This document shows, one piece after another, positions 12,654-24,017 of a stretch of DNA of 64,000 nt. The notes below the pieces were generated by a model. The model had not been told where the DNA came from. It saw only the letters and a list, made by a program, of their open reading frames with translations, and searched no databases. Positions within the stretch are counted from its first letter, which is position 1. Each line of letters opens with the position of its first letter. The position numbers were made by a program, and so were the translations under genes. The DNA is from Leucosporidium creatinivorum (taxonomy: Eukaryota; Basidiomycota; Microbotryomycetes; Leucosporidiales; Leucosporidiaceae), in contig BCKL01000020.1 of NCBI GenBank assembly GCA_001600635.1, positions 124,001 through 188,000 on the forward strand, given 5' to 3'.

Positions 12654-13803
12654 ATGACAGTCATCCAAGATCTCCCGCCCGAGATCCTCATGCGCATGCT
12701 CGAGCTCACAGTCGACGGCCAAAACGACACGGGACCACAAGCTGCTACGAGACGCCTGTTCGCCCGGACTTCGCTGGTCTCCCGAAACTGGCGCGCCCCT
12801 TCACAGGATCTCCTCTTTTCGACCTACGTGGCGATCTACAGCGATCCGAGATGGAAGCGATACCTCAAGGCGGTCTCTAGTCTCCTGGGATCGCCCAAGA
12901 TACGACTGAAGCGCCTCTATCTCGGCGGACCCGAGTCGGCGGAGCAGCTGGCGCTTCTGCAGCGGCAAGGAGTTAATGTGGAGGAACTTCACGTTGTTGA
13001 CAACGGTCTCGAGATCAACGCCTCAAATGCAGAGCTGTTCCGCAGTACGTGTTCGACTGCACACGAGCTGAATCGAACCTGACCTAGCTTTCGCCTTCGC
13101 CTCAGACCTTCGCCAATTGGGACCGTCAGGAACGGTCGCAGTCGACGAGAGCTTTACGGGAGCCTCCCCGATGATGCTGGAGAGTCTGGCTCTGGGGGCC
13201 GACATGCTCGACCTCCCGTCGTTCCTCCTCCCCATTGCCAAAGTCTCGGAGCGCGCGCCTGAACTCGCCCACATCAAGTTGTTCTGCGATGTTGGCGCTG
13301 TGACCAGCGGCTTGCTGAAGAGCCTCCAGGAAGTCGCTCCTCCACTGACTCGGCTCGCCATCTACCTGCCCCTCGTGGATGAGGACTCGCCCGATTTTCC
13401 TCAGGACGTCCTCCCTTTCCTTGAGGCTTTGCTTCCTGCCTGCACCTCGATGACCACCCTCGAACTAGCAAGTCTCGACCCCTGCACACTCAAGCATATC
13501 CTCTCTCACCCTTCTCATCGTCTCGAGCTTCGCTCTGGACCCCGTCGCCGACCGACTGCCGGCCGAGCTTCTTGAGGTGTTCGACCTGCCCAGCATGGGC
13601 AAGTTACGTCGTTGGAGGATGCTCTATACGTGGGATGAGCTCGCCGACAACGGCGCGATCGTGGAGAACGAGTGGCAAGCGGCTTGTCTCGCCCGAGGAA
13701 TCGAACCTCGCGGCGACGAGCGCTATTTCACTGGTGAGTCGACCGTATCAGCTCGCGATGCTATGCACAGAAGCCGACATCATTTTCTACCCGCGCAGAT
13801 TAG
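12654..13803 (+). pseudogene. F-box-like leucine-rich protein, paralogue 2, reading frame interrupted
   Basis: Start ATG at 12654 gives MTVIQDLPPEILMRMLELTV, then SRNWRAPSQDLL, the same F-box-like head as its neighbours. Intron 1 is 13045-13105 and the last intron is 13734-13798, leaving 'AT TAG' as the last exon, as in the paralogues. The expected exons total 391+628+5=1024 bases, not a multiple of three. The frame used up to about 13500 (TLKHILSHPSH) runs into a stop at 13573-13575, while the conserved tail FDLPSMGKLRRWRM ... ARGIEPRG lies in another frame. A one-base change somewhere around 13500-13535 would explain it. It may be a real lesion or a consensus error. From 13727 onward the sequence belongs to the left arm of the inverted duplication and is nearly identical to paralogue 3. 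Confidence 0.65.
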
Positions 13804-14348
13804 CTTTGCCGAGGCTTCAAGTTGGCCGGGAGAGGTGAGCTTCTGTCGACTATCGCTGGCCGACTCGGCGGAAGACAGCGGCTGACCCTCATTCTCTCGA
13901 GTGATGCAGCCGGGGGAGGGTTTGATGATTGCTTTGCAGTGACCGGCCGAGGGCTTCGCTTGCTGTACAATAGGGTTTGCTGAAGAAACGAAACGTCGCC
14001 GAGCTTCTCAGTCTCCGCCGAGGTCGCGGCGAAAGCTTCTGAGGCGCGAGCAATGTCTAGAACCAGCAGGTGGATGGTTGAAGGTCCCCCAAGTATCTAT
14101 GCGATTATTTGAGGCTTCAGAGGGCGCGAACGAGATACGGGGACTCAAGCTCGGCGAAGGAGGAGCGCCGAGGTGCACACCTTAGGATAGTGCGGCGAGC
14201 GAGCTTGAGCATTGAAAGATGAAGCAGCGCATCCATACAGCACTTCTCATTACTCGCGACCCAGCACTCTGATCAAGCTACAATCCCACCTCGCTAAACC
14301 GGCGCCGCTCCCCCTTGCCCTCCTACTTTCATCGCTCTGCTCGCTCGA
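13804..14348 (+). other. Intergenic region within the left duplication arm
   Basis: 545 bases between the F-box tail and the DHHC gene. It is nearly identical to 50163-50705 on the other strand, differing by a few substitutions and a 2-base indel (GTGCACACC versus GTGCACC). It must hold the DHHC promoter. I see no clear TATA box or other element. Confidence 0.5.
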
Positions 14349-16097
14349 ATGTTACCTCGACCAGGCCAGCGGGCGCCTCCGCTGCTCACGTTCCCACCGG
14401 ATACACTACCATCAGCACCATACACCGTTGCAGTCACTCTTCCTCGCCGAAGCCCCATCGTTCGCGCGCTGCTTAAGCTGCCGCTCTTCTTCATCTTCCT
14501 CTGCCTCGCCTGGCCGTGGTATGCTTACCTGTTTTCACTAGTAGGAGTGAGTATCTCTCTGCAGCTGCTCCCGTGCTTTGTACGCTGACCTGCAGCCTCT
14601 CCACAGGACTACCTCTGGCTCGAACGACAACAGCGGCTCAAGGCGGCGTTGTATGGCGGCGTCTTCCTTTGGCTCGACGTGGGAGCAGGCTGGAGTGTTA
14701 TGATGTGCTACCTGCGCGGTGGAGGACGCGTCGGCGACGCCCAAGCTGCAGGGAAGCACCGAGGGCGGAAGCTCGACGACGAGGAGCGAGCGGCGGCGGA
14801 GGGGCTGCTGAGGCGGGAGGAGGATACCGAGGAGGCGGACCGGCCGGTCAAGATGCAGGCGAGGGATGCTGGTAGCCGAGACCGACTCGGCGGAGCTGGC
14901 ATGGGCGTGATGGACGTGCTGAGAGAGCTAGATGGCGGTCGACGAGGTGCAGAAGACGAGTGGGGAGATGCGCCGGCGGGAGTGCAAGTCAAGAGTGATG
15001 GTACAGCTCGATACTGTCGCAAGGTGAGCTCTTATGTCGTGCTGCGCCGTGCTTCTCGCTTGCTAAGACTCTTCTCGGCGGTCGAACAGTGCGCCGCTTT
15101 TAAGCCCGACCGAGCTCATCACTGCTCTTCCTGCGGCTATTGCGTGCTCAAGATGGACCAGTGCGTGTCTCGGCTGTCACTGGAGAAGACATCGCTGACC
15201 ATCCTCGCTGTCCAACAGTCACTGCCCCTGGCTCGGCGGAGGATGTGTGGTGGGCCCCTGCCTCGCTCTGCCTACTAGAAGCCAGCTGACCTTTGTGGGC
15301 TACCAGGGATGGGCCAATTACAAATTCTTCCTCCTCTTCCTCTGCTACAGCGGCGCACTTGGGCTGTTCGTGGCTGCTACCACCCTCTCCGAGCTCATCG
15401 ACTTTGTCTCTGAGGATCCCAATGTGAGCCGCCTCGGATTCGCTACTCGAATAGATGCTCAATGCCGTTGCTCCATCAGAACTTTGAGCTCGCGCCCATC
15501 GCTTGGGCTCTCGTCTTCTTCATGGGCGTCATTTTCGGCCTGTCCATCGGCCTCTTTGCGACTTACCACCTCTACCTCGCCTCTCGCAATCGGTGCGCTG
15601 AACAGCTCGCCAGCTCGCCCTCCTTCGCTTGTGATCTCGTGCTGACCACCCTCCATCTACAGCACCACGCTGGAGAACATGGAGGGCGCCGGCTCGGTCC
15701 TCCCTTCCTCCTCTCGTGATNCTCACTCCCACTTTCGCCCCGATCACGCGCTCTCTCGACGAGAGAGATGGAAGCTAGAGAAGGCTCAATCCGCCTTCAA
15801 TGTATATGATCACGGAGTCAAGGCCAACTTGGCGCNGATTTTTGGCGGATGGGAAAGTCGGTGGATCTGGCTGCTGCCAATGGGGTGGCCGTGAGTCGTG
15901 TTTGTGTGTCTTCAAGAAGCTATAGCTGACCTCTGATTTGCTACAACAGACCAGGGGACGGCACCAGCTTCCCCGTCGACCGCGAGAAGCTCACTAAGCT
16001 GAGGCAGATCACCGCCGAGATTCGGCTGGGACGGGGCAGAGACGAGGAGGAAGGAGGTGCAGATTGGCAAGACCCAAGAGCGCTCAGGAGAGCTTAG
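14349..16097 (+). CDS. DHHC palmitoyltransferase, Pfa3-like (left copy, apparently intact)
   Basis: A 440-residue S-acyltransferase in eight exons: 14349-14546, 14607-15023, 15090-15160, 15219-15249, 15307-15423, 15480-15592, 15663-15890 and 15950-16097. It attaches palmitate to cysteines of membrane-associated proteins. Visible are an N-terminal hydrophobic segment (about residues 42-66), a zinc-binding cysteine-rich domain from CRKCAAFKPDRAHHC to GYCVLKMDHHC (catalytic Cys about 231), then CPWLGGGCVGWANYKFF with one residue more than the usual WxxNCVG spacing. Two further membrane segments, the TTxE motif (RTTLEN, about 317) and a C-terminal NVYDHGVKANLAQIFG motif (PaCCT-like) follow, pointing to Pfa3, which modifies Vac8 at the yeast vacuole. 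Introns fall inside the DHHC motif. Two codons contain an undetermined base (15721, 15836). A near-copy lies at 48409-50162. Confidence 0.88.
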
Positions 16098-16344
16098 TTA
16101 TACCTGTTATTGTATATCACTCGCAGCTCGCATCTCTCGAAGTGCTTTTGAGAGATCGGCGACCGAGCCAGATTAAAGCGAACGAAGGGGTAGTCTGCAA
16201 ACAGCGAAAGAGGGTATCGTAGCGATATACAGAACACAGAAAATCAAGCACATCTCATTCCTCGGTCAAGCAGGGGACCTGGTCGAGAGAGGCCAGATGA
16301 GCATCGTGTCCGAACAGACTCGAGCGCCGCCGAACTCACCTCGC

Positions 16345-19300
16345 CTAAGTCAACCTCTGCCTCTCGATCTTCGAGACCTGACCGCCGTCACCACGAGAGA
16401 CACGGAAGTACTTGTCGAGGACGCCCGAACCGCCAAGGATCTCGAGGAAGGACTCGTCGTGCGTCTGCGAAGAGGGGAGGGAGGTTAGCGAGTTGGGCCA
16501 CGATCAGAAGAGAGCAAGCTTACGATGACGATGAGCTGGAAGTTGGCCTGAGACTTGCGCTCCTTGATGAGGCTGCGAGCAGAGAAGGGGTCAGCTCGAG
16601 GCTTTCTCGCCTCAATCTCAGCACAACGACTCGAACTCACTCCGAGAGAGCGGCGGCGAGGGCGAGAATGTTGTCGTGGTCTAGGTTGGTAGTGGGCTCA
16701 TCGAGGGCCATGATACCGCAGTTGACTCCGAACGACTCGGCGAGGGCCAGGCGGATGATGATGGAGGCGAGGACCTTCTGTCCCGCCGAGCATCGTCCAC
16801 GCATGTCCATCTCGGTCGTGTCCTTGTACATGACCACGCGGTAGTTGTACGAAGCCTTGGTACCGGCGATCTTGCCCTCGGCGTCCGACTTGATCATAAT
16901 CTTGTCGATGTCTGAGGAAGGGGAAGAGGGTCAGCGAGAAGCGACTTCGAGGGAGAGGGACGGCGCGCACCGGTTCCCTGGTAAGTCTTGGTCCAAAGGT
17001 CGGAGATGGTGTCGTTGATCTCGGCCATCTTCATGCTGTGGAAGCGCATGATGGCGCTGCGAAGAAGAGGGGAGGTCAGCCTCCGCGCCTTCGTCCTGGA
17101 GCGAAGGAGCCGACTCACGCGTCGAGGGCCTTGCCGTACTTCTGCAAGTCGTCGTTGGCCATCTCGGTCGTCTTGAGTTTCACGAGCTCGGTCTTGTAGC
17201 GGTCCTCGATGTCCTTAAAGTCATCGGCGAGCTCCTTCTTCCTCGTCGCGAGGTCGCTCTTCTTGGTCTCGATCTCTCCGCCGAGCTTGGCTTGCTGTGG
17301 AGTGTCAAGAAGAAAAGTCAGTGATGTCCTTCAGCGTCGAGCAGAGTAGAGCACTCACGTGCGCCTGTTTCTCGTTCTGCCTCTGCCTCTTGTCGGTGTA
17401 CTGCGCCTCGAACTGGCGGTACATCTTCCTCGCGTTCTGCTCGTCGAGCGAATCGAGGTCCGCCTTGATGCTGGCGAGGTTCTTCTTCTCGCTCCTGAGG
17501 CGGAGGTTGTCGTTAAAGTTGCGCACGACGGCGTTCGAGTCGGCGAGCTGCTTGTCGGCGGCCGAGATACGGTTCTGCAAAGCGGTGATGCGGCCTTTGG
17601 TGTCGACGATGACCGAGTTGTGCTTCTCGAGGTCGCGCTCGCATTGCGTGAGTTGAGCCTCGGTACCCTGGCGCTCGTACCTGCGAAAATGAGGGTCAGC
17701 TCGGTGTCGCCATCCGGCTGGCAGAGGAAAGAACTGACTTGGTGATCTCGCGCTTGAGCGAGTCCAAACGCTCTGCGCTCTTGTTGTAGCTCTGCAACTC
17801 GCCACTGGCGACCTTCTCTTGCTGAACGAACTCGGCGCGGAGCTGAGCGAGCTCGTCCTCCATCTTGCGAATCGGTCCCATCGCCGTCTCGAGCTTGCCC
17901 TCGAGTTCCTGTGGGATGATAAGGAGGTGAGCCTCACGCGGGCAAGCAGAAGCTGAATGAAAGAACGCACCTTGAGCTCCCCCTGCATCCTAGCGACCTC
18001 GGTGCGCTCGGAGGCTTGCCTCTGCTCGAGTTGCTCCCGATCCTTGATGTCTTGACGCTTGGTGGCAAGCTCCATCTCGGCCGTGTGGATCGAGTTGGAG
18101 CAGGTGTGGATCTTGGCGTTCTGCGCCTGGTGCTCGAGGCGGGTCTTGTCGAGCTCGGCCTTGATCTTGCGGCTGTGGGGGGGAGTTCAGCTCGGCGATA
18201 GCGAGCAAGAACGCTCGAAGCAAGAGCTCACATCTTATCACCAGCTTCGCTCAGACTCGCCTGCACCTCCTCACTCGTCTTCGTCGATCCGCTGGCCTGC
18301 AACTCGCCCTCGAGCTTGCCGATGTCGCGGTCGATCTCCTTGATCTCGCGGATGAGGCGCGCGACGTCGACGGCGGAGCGCTTGAGTGTCTGGAGGTCTT
18401 GCAAAGTCGTTTTGTAGGCGGAGAGGTCGGAGGCGGCCTGTGGCGCGAAGGGAGGCAGGCGAGGATCAGCACGGCTCCCGGCGACTCGTCGTCGGCAGAG
18501 GACGACTCACATCACTAGCCTTGGCGGTGGCAGGACCGAGCTTCCTCTGCTCTTCGTCCAGCTCGCGCTCGGCGGCGGGAATGTCGTCCTTGACGAGCCT
18601 CGAGTAGGCCATCTCGATGGGCAGCAAGCGTTTGAGCTCGGTGAGCTGCTTCTCCCAATCGGCGACGAGCTTCTTGTTCTCGGCGAGCTGGGCAGGGGCA
18701 CGCTCTTGCTTGCGCTTGCACTGTCAAGAGGTCGAGGAGAAGTCAGCGAACAGCTCCTCAACAACGAGGCGAGACCGACGACTCACATATTCCTCGAAAT
18801 CGCCCATGTCCCCGCTGGCGAGCCCTCGGTTGCATCCAATGCACACCTTGCTCTTCTTGCCCTTGTCCAACACCGTTTTGTAAAACTTGACGTAGGTCTC
18901 GTGCTCGGCAATCTCGAGGCGGATGAAGTCGACCTGCTCCTGAGCGTCGCGAATGGCCGCCTCGACGGTCGTCTCCTCCGACTCGAGCTGCGTCAACTTG
19001 GCCGCGATCTGCGCCTTGTTGCTCTCGGCCGTGTCGTTGTAGGTTTTGACTTTCCTCTTGGCGATGTCGAGGGCCGTCTCGATCCTCTGCAGCTCGCGAG
19101 CGACGTTGCGGTGGGTCGACTCGGCGGCCGAGATCTCGGTTTCGAGGGTGCTGTAGGAGAAACAGCATCAGTCAGCTCTGCTACAAGACATGCGTGAGAA
19201 GAAGGGACGAACATGATCTTGCCATTGATCTCGGGCTCCATGTTCTCGCGAGTCGGCTCGGTGCGAAGAAGCTTGTTGAATGCGGAGGAGGATTTGGTGA

Positions 19301-21645
19301 TGCTGCAGACAAGTAGAGAGCGTCAGCTTGCGCACATCCGCTAAGAGAGAGTCACACAAAACGTACAGGGTATTGATCGACTCATCCTTCTTGGTCTTCT
19401 CGCTCTTCCTCAACTGCAACCTCGCCCTCACATTCGCCTGAGCGTTGAGCCTACCCAACTCCGCATGCAATCCCTCCCGCCTCTCCTCTTCCTCCTTCAA
19501 CTCCTTCCCTTTGACCCGATACACCGCCGGGTAGTCGGCCTTCTTAATGGCCTCCTCGACCTCAGCCTTATGGCGCTTGTCCTCAGCCAAAGTCGATTCC
19601 TGGTAGGTGATGTCGGCTTCCGAGATGGTCTTGGATTCGATGGTGCGGGCGAGGGAGGCGATGCGAGTGTTGGCGGAGCGGATTTGGTCGAGGGTGGATC
19701 GGCGAGCTCGGTCGTCGGCAGCTTGGTCGCTCTTGAGTTGCTGAATCTTGTTCTGGCGCTCTCCTTCCTGCTTGCGAGCGTCGGCCTATAGGGGTAGGAG
19801 GACCGAGTCAGTCGCTGCTCCCTCGCCTGGTCATCGAAGGACTCGCCTTGATCCTCTCAATCTTGTTCGTCTGCCTCGCGATGGCCTCCTCCATTTTCTG
19901 CTCGAACTCGGCAATCTCCTCCTCGCCGAGGTTGTGCCCAGCGTATCCAGGGATGCTGTGCTTCTCTCCGAGCTCGTGGATGAGGGTCTGGCGTTGCTTG
20001 AGGGTCTCGGCGTGACGCTGTCGGGGAGATGGCAGCGAGTCAGCTTAGTTTTCTCGGTGCATGAGACACTCGACAGCACTCACCTCCTTCTGAGCGAGCA
20101 AAGATCCATGCTTGGTCTGCGCCTGCGAACGCTTGCGCTCGTACGCCGCAAGGGAATCGCTCTCGTCGCCCATCTTCTGCTTGAGACCCTCGCGCTCCGT
20201 TTTGAGTTGCTGCAGCGAGTCCTCGTGGTTGGCAATCTTCTTATTGAGCTCGACGTCGGAGTCTGCGTTGCGCAAGCTAGCATCAGCGAAAGCTCGGCGC
20301 AGCTGCAACAGGCAGAGGAACTCACCAGGCAGCTCGGTGAGAGTAGCGCGAAGTTGGCTCAAGTTGCTCTCCACGAGGTTCCTCCTCTCCGCGAGAGTCT
20401 CGGCCTTTCCGATGATGTCCTGGTATTTGGTGGCTTGATTGAAGAAGGTCTTGTTGGTCTCGACGAGCTGAGCGACCTCCTCCTCAAGCGCGGTCTGGTC
20501 GGCCTGCTTGGCTTCGATCTCGGCCTCGAGGTCCTGAACGTACTTGCGGAGCTGTGGATGAAGAAGGGTAGCGTGAGCGAGTAGCCGGAGGCCAGAGAGG
20601 GAGGTAGAGAGCTTACCCTGGTCGCGCGGTCTCGGTCTTGCTTGAGGGCGTCGAGCTTGGCCTTGTCGACCTTGATCTCAACGGCTTGGTCCTTCCTGAG
20701 GGTTTTGATCTGGTCGAGCGCCTTGGTGTACCTTTGCGAGCCCGAGGCGTGGTCAGCTCGGCCCTCTACGCCGTCTCCTCGCCATCGCCGAGAACGGTCG
20801 ACTCACTTGGTCGCCTCAAAGATGTCGTCAAACTTCTTCTTGAGCGCCGCCGGCTCGGAGAGGGGCCAGTTGGACTCTTCCTGGTGACAAAAGATGACGT
20901 TCTCGAGGATGGCCTTGGAAACGCCGAGCTGGTAGGAGATCTCTTCGTCGAGTGAGGCGCACTTGGTCGACAGCGAGCGGCGTTTCTGTTGGTGGTAGAA
21001 GGTGGAAGAGATGTTAGAACTCGTCAAATACACGACCGAGTGCGACAGGACTCACGCTGGTGTCCTCGTCCTTGTCGACCTTGGAGATGGTCGCCTCGAG
21101 CGTCTTCATCGCCAATCCGCTGACATTCTTCTTCTTCTTGACCTCGAGCCTACGCTCCACGAGCATCTTCTCGTTCTTGATGTTGTTGAAGCGCAATTTG
21201 ACCTGCGCCTTGACTTCAGACGTTCCGGCGATCTACGACCAGGCGCGACCGAAGTTGTGTGAGCTCTGTGCGGCGCTCGAGCGAGCGGGGCTGGCTGTAC
21301 ACGTACGGATGGATCATGTACGAAGGCGCCTCCCTTAGTGTTGGGTGGTAGGTCTCCTGTAGTAGCATATTTGAGGCATTCGATGATGGTCTGTTCGAAA
21401 CGCGTGGGCTGTCAGTTCTGTAGGGATCATGATGAGCTGCAAAGAGAGCCTACCGTCTTTCCACTTCCGTTGTGGCCGACGATGACGGTGAGCGGGGTGT
21501 AGAACTGCATAACGCTGAGCTCCTTGTGGTCAAAGGAGCGGCTGCAGGCGAACAAGGCTCAGTCAGTCGAGTTGTAGGACGTCAGAGGCGAGTAGGAGCT
21601 GGTGACCTACATTCCCCTGATGGCCAGCTTGTCGAGGGACGACAT
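16345..21645 (-). CDS. RAD50: RAD50, DNA double-strand-break repair ATPase of the MRN/MRX complex
   Basis: A 1,312-residue SMC-like ATPase in 22 exons; my splice model sums to exactly 1,313 codons, the length known for yeast Rad50. With Mre11 and Nbs1/Xrs2 it tethers and processes DNA breaks and telomeres in the nucleus. The start [11 protein letters not shown] is followed by Walker [10 protein letters not shown] (exon 21454-21541), the Q-loop region [13 protein letters not shown], and long coiled coils. The zinc hook CIGC sits near residue 690 (about 18835 on the plus strand), followed by the return coiled coil. The C-terminus carries the signature region [19 protein letters not shown] and Walker [12 protein letters not shown], then the H-loop [10 protein letters not shown]. 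The stop is at 16345-16347. One intron (19786-19846) begins with GC instead of GT. It converges on the DHHC gene and shares a divergent promoter with VMA9. Confidence 0.97.
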
Positions 21646-22199
21646 CTGTAGCAGGACAGAGCGTGAAGTGAGTGAGAGGCGTTGGAGAGCAGGTGGGGAG
21701 CGAGCGCTGACCTTTGCTGGAAGGCCGTAAGGCTACTTGTTGAGCTGTAAGTGACTAGTGTGGTGCAACTGCTCTGCTGTACGAAAGCGCGAAAGCGCCG
21801 AAAGAGCAAGTTATGGCAGGAATCAGAGCCGTTTCGCGTCGACTCGCGAAGGCCAAGGGGGAAGAGCTGACTTGTTGGATAGAGGGTTGCAGAGAGTGAG
21901 AAGAGGTAGTGAGCTGCTGTAGAGGGGGAGATATCGCTGTGTGCTGTCCCATCTTAGAGAGCAGCTACTGCAGCCTGATCGCCCGCGCCGAGCCTCGCAG
22001 GCCATCGCCGAAAGTTGATTGTAGCTCATTGGAAGCTGCGACATAGGCTGTAGGCTATTTTTCAGCCGCTAGAAGTCTGCTGCAGCTCGAATGCGCTGCA
22101 CCAGAGTCACCTCGCCGAATTCGACCCTCCGCCCAAGCTCGGCTCGTAGGTCTCGCTCTTGCCTCTTCCAGCCTTCGTCGCCGGCTTTCGCACACCAAA
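21646..22199. promoter_or_regulatory. Divergent promoter region between RAD50 and VMA9
   Basis: 554 bases between two start codons facing away from each other. It must drive both genes. I see no convincing named motif and no additional gene. Confidence 0.45.
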
Positions 22200-22714
22200 A
22201 TGTCGGGCTACCTCATCATCTACGTCTTTGTCATCTTGGCCGCTGTAGCAGCAGCAGGCTTCATGGCCGTCCGCAAGGGAGAGAACCAGATGTGAGCCAC
22301 CCCGTCTCTATCGCCTCTCGCCGTCGTTGCCAGCGCTAACTCGACTCTGATGTACTCGACGACAGCGTGATCCGCACGAGTATCATCCTCGTCATCTCGG
22401 CCTGCTACCTCATGTACGTTGGACTTGGACCGCTGTATCGTCCTCAGCGAGGGAGGGGAGCCCGCGCTGACGCTGTGGGTCCGGTTCGCTCACGTTTGTT
22501 CGACCTACAGGTGGGCCATCACCTACCTCGCTCAGCTGCATCCTCTCATCAGTAGGCTATCACTTTTCACCCCGCACTCTCGACGTTGCTCGAGCTGCAG
22601 AGACAGCTTCCGCCGCTTGTTGTGAGCTGACCCTCATCTCGCTTCGCTACAGAGCCCCGACGATCCGACCTCAAGCCAAGTCACGCTGGACCGGAGAGCG
22701 ACTACCTCTACTAG
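22200..22714 (+). CDS. VMA9: V-type H+-ATPase V0 subunit e (Vma9)
   Basis: An 80-residue protein in four small exons (22200-22291, 22366-22413, 22511-22551, 22653-22714; 81 codons with the stop). Subunit e is a small two-helix component of the membrane V0 sector that acidifies vacuoles and other compartments. The N-terminal helix is MSGYLIIYVFVILAAVAAAG and the second runs IVIRTSIILVISACYLMWAI. The highly conserved TYLAQLHPLIKPRR follows, which is diagnostic for the family. Coding sequence is shorter than the introns here (74, 97 and 101 bases), so this gene is easily missed. It is transcribed away from RAD50. Confidence 0.95.
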
Positions 22715-23235
22715 ACAAGCCTCCGCCGCTGGAGAAGTCGCGAGGAAGAGACGATGAACACTGGAGGGGAGCTGTGCGCGCGGGGCGCTGGAGTATCGTA
22801 CAGGGCGCAACGACGCCAGGGCGGAGGAGAGTCTGTTTGTATGAATTGCAGGGGTGTATCACGACGACGAGCAGCGGGAGAGGCTGCTTCGGCGAAGAGA
22901 AGCGATGGTGAGGGGGCGGTTGCTGGGCGGCCGATGTGGGAGTTTGCTCTAGCAGGCGACTGAAGCTAAGAACAATGAAGGTGCACTACGGGGTCCGGTC
23001 CGAGGCTTGGGAGCGCTCAGGAGCGGCCTGGACGTCGAGAAGGGGAATCTGCTCGGCGGTCGGGCAAGCCTGCTCTGATTGCAAGTTCGACCACTGGCCA
23101 GCGAAACCCTCGTCGAGCGATTCGTTTCTCCTTCGACTTCTCACAGCTGCTGGACGCCTTTCGGCAGCCAACGATGCCTCCGAAGCTTCGGCGCCGAGCC
23201 CTGAGAGGAAGGCGAGCCCTGAGAGGCGCTGGGTG
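22715..23235. other. Intergenic region after VMA9, nothing recognised
   Basis: About 520 bases between the VMA9 stop and the transporter-derived fragment. Open frames are present on both strands but have no recognisable motif and no plausible splice architecture. I see no RNA gene or repeat. Confidence 0.4.
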
Positions 23236-23800
23236 CTGCCTCGCGGGGTTGTCAGGCTCGCGGCCCGATGCCCACACCGAGTACAAATCGTGCAGCGAAT
23301 AGGTGACCCCAGCTGCAGAGCGAGAGCCTGTCAGCGTTCGGCGCAAGGGAGCAGAGTCGGCGTTGGCTTTCGGCGAGGCCCTTGAGCCGCGAGAGACGTC
23401 GAGGAAGCTGCTACATACCTGTTGGTGCAGGCAGACCAGATGCAAGTGAGAGCGGACAGAGCAGCGGTGACGAAGATGACTCCACGACGACCGAGGTACT
23501 TATTGAGAGGGCTCGTGAGCCAGCATCCGAGGACGGCGCAGGCGAGGTAAGGGGCGCCGTAGTTGAAAGATGGAATGGTGGTGTGTAGGCATGGAGAATT
23601 CATGATTGAGCTCCTCGAGGGAAAGGGCCTTGGTCTGCGGGGGGTAAGTAGGGAGAGGATGAGCGAACGGCTCGGCGATCGTTTCGGCGATGGCGCGAGA
23701 GGCCTTACCTCGGGAAGGAAGCAGAGAACGAGCATCCACCCAATGAGACACCACACAGCGTCCAGGCGAACGCTCCCTCTGTTGCAGTGCCAGCTGTCGG
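23236..23800 (-). pseudogene. Shuffled fragment of the neighbouring sugar transporter gene
   Basis: Two pieces of the transporter at 24018-27183 are joined in the wrong order. Reading the minus strand, about 23800-23570 matches transporter exons 14-15 and the intron between them ([16 protein letters not shown], then TKALSLEEL). It then fuses at about 23570 to the middle of exon 5 ([20 protein letters not shown] ... [12 protein letters not shown]), the following intron and the start of exon 6 ([12 protein letters not shown]). So C-terminal exons precede N-terminal exons. Similarity to the parent is very high, so the event is recent. The copy also shows a one-base deletion in the exon-14 part (GCCTGGACGC versus GCCTGGTACGC). 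There is no start, no complete frame and no expected function. Confidence 0.85.
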
Positions 23801-24017
23801 TGTCCGCTGAGGTCTGGTAGCTGATGAAAGTGGCCGTTGTCTCAACTCGGCGCTGTGCAGTTCGCTTCGCTGACCTTCCTGCCCTAGCACGACTCGTAGA
23901 TACTGATCAGGCTTGAGATTACGAGAAATTCAAAATGCGATGAAAGCTAAGTACTAAGATTTGTTGAAACTATTAGGCTAGAGAAGGGAGAGAGAGAGAG
24001 CGGACCGGATGCTCGGC

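Larger units (their letters stand above)
13727..16125 (+). repeat. Left arm of 2.4-kb inverted duplication
   Basis: This segment is the near-identical reverse complement of 48381-50782. Matching positions add up to 64509 at the outer end, 64511 in the middle and 64506 at the inner end, so the arms differ by one 2-base and one 5-base indel. The outer boundary is sharp: base 13726 (t) differs from its partner in the last codons of the F-box exon and similarity drops to paralogue level beyond. The inner boundary is about 28 bases past the DHHC stop codon. Substitutions concentrate at about 14722-15085. Confidence 0.93.

Noticed and set aside
13727-16125. Inverted arms considered as ends of a mobile element
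   Set aside because: The repeated unit holds ordinary host genes, has no transposase, no short terminal repeats and no target-site duplication that I can see; segmental duplication fits better.
22754-23385. Short plus-strand open frames after VMA9
   Set aside because: They overlap the minus-strand transporter fragment or lack any motif or start context.
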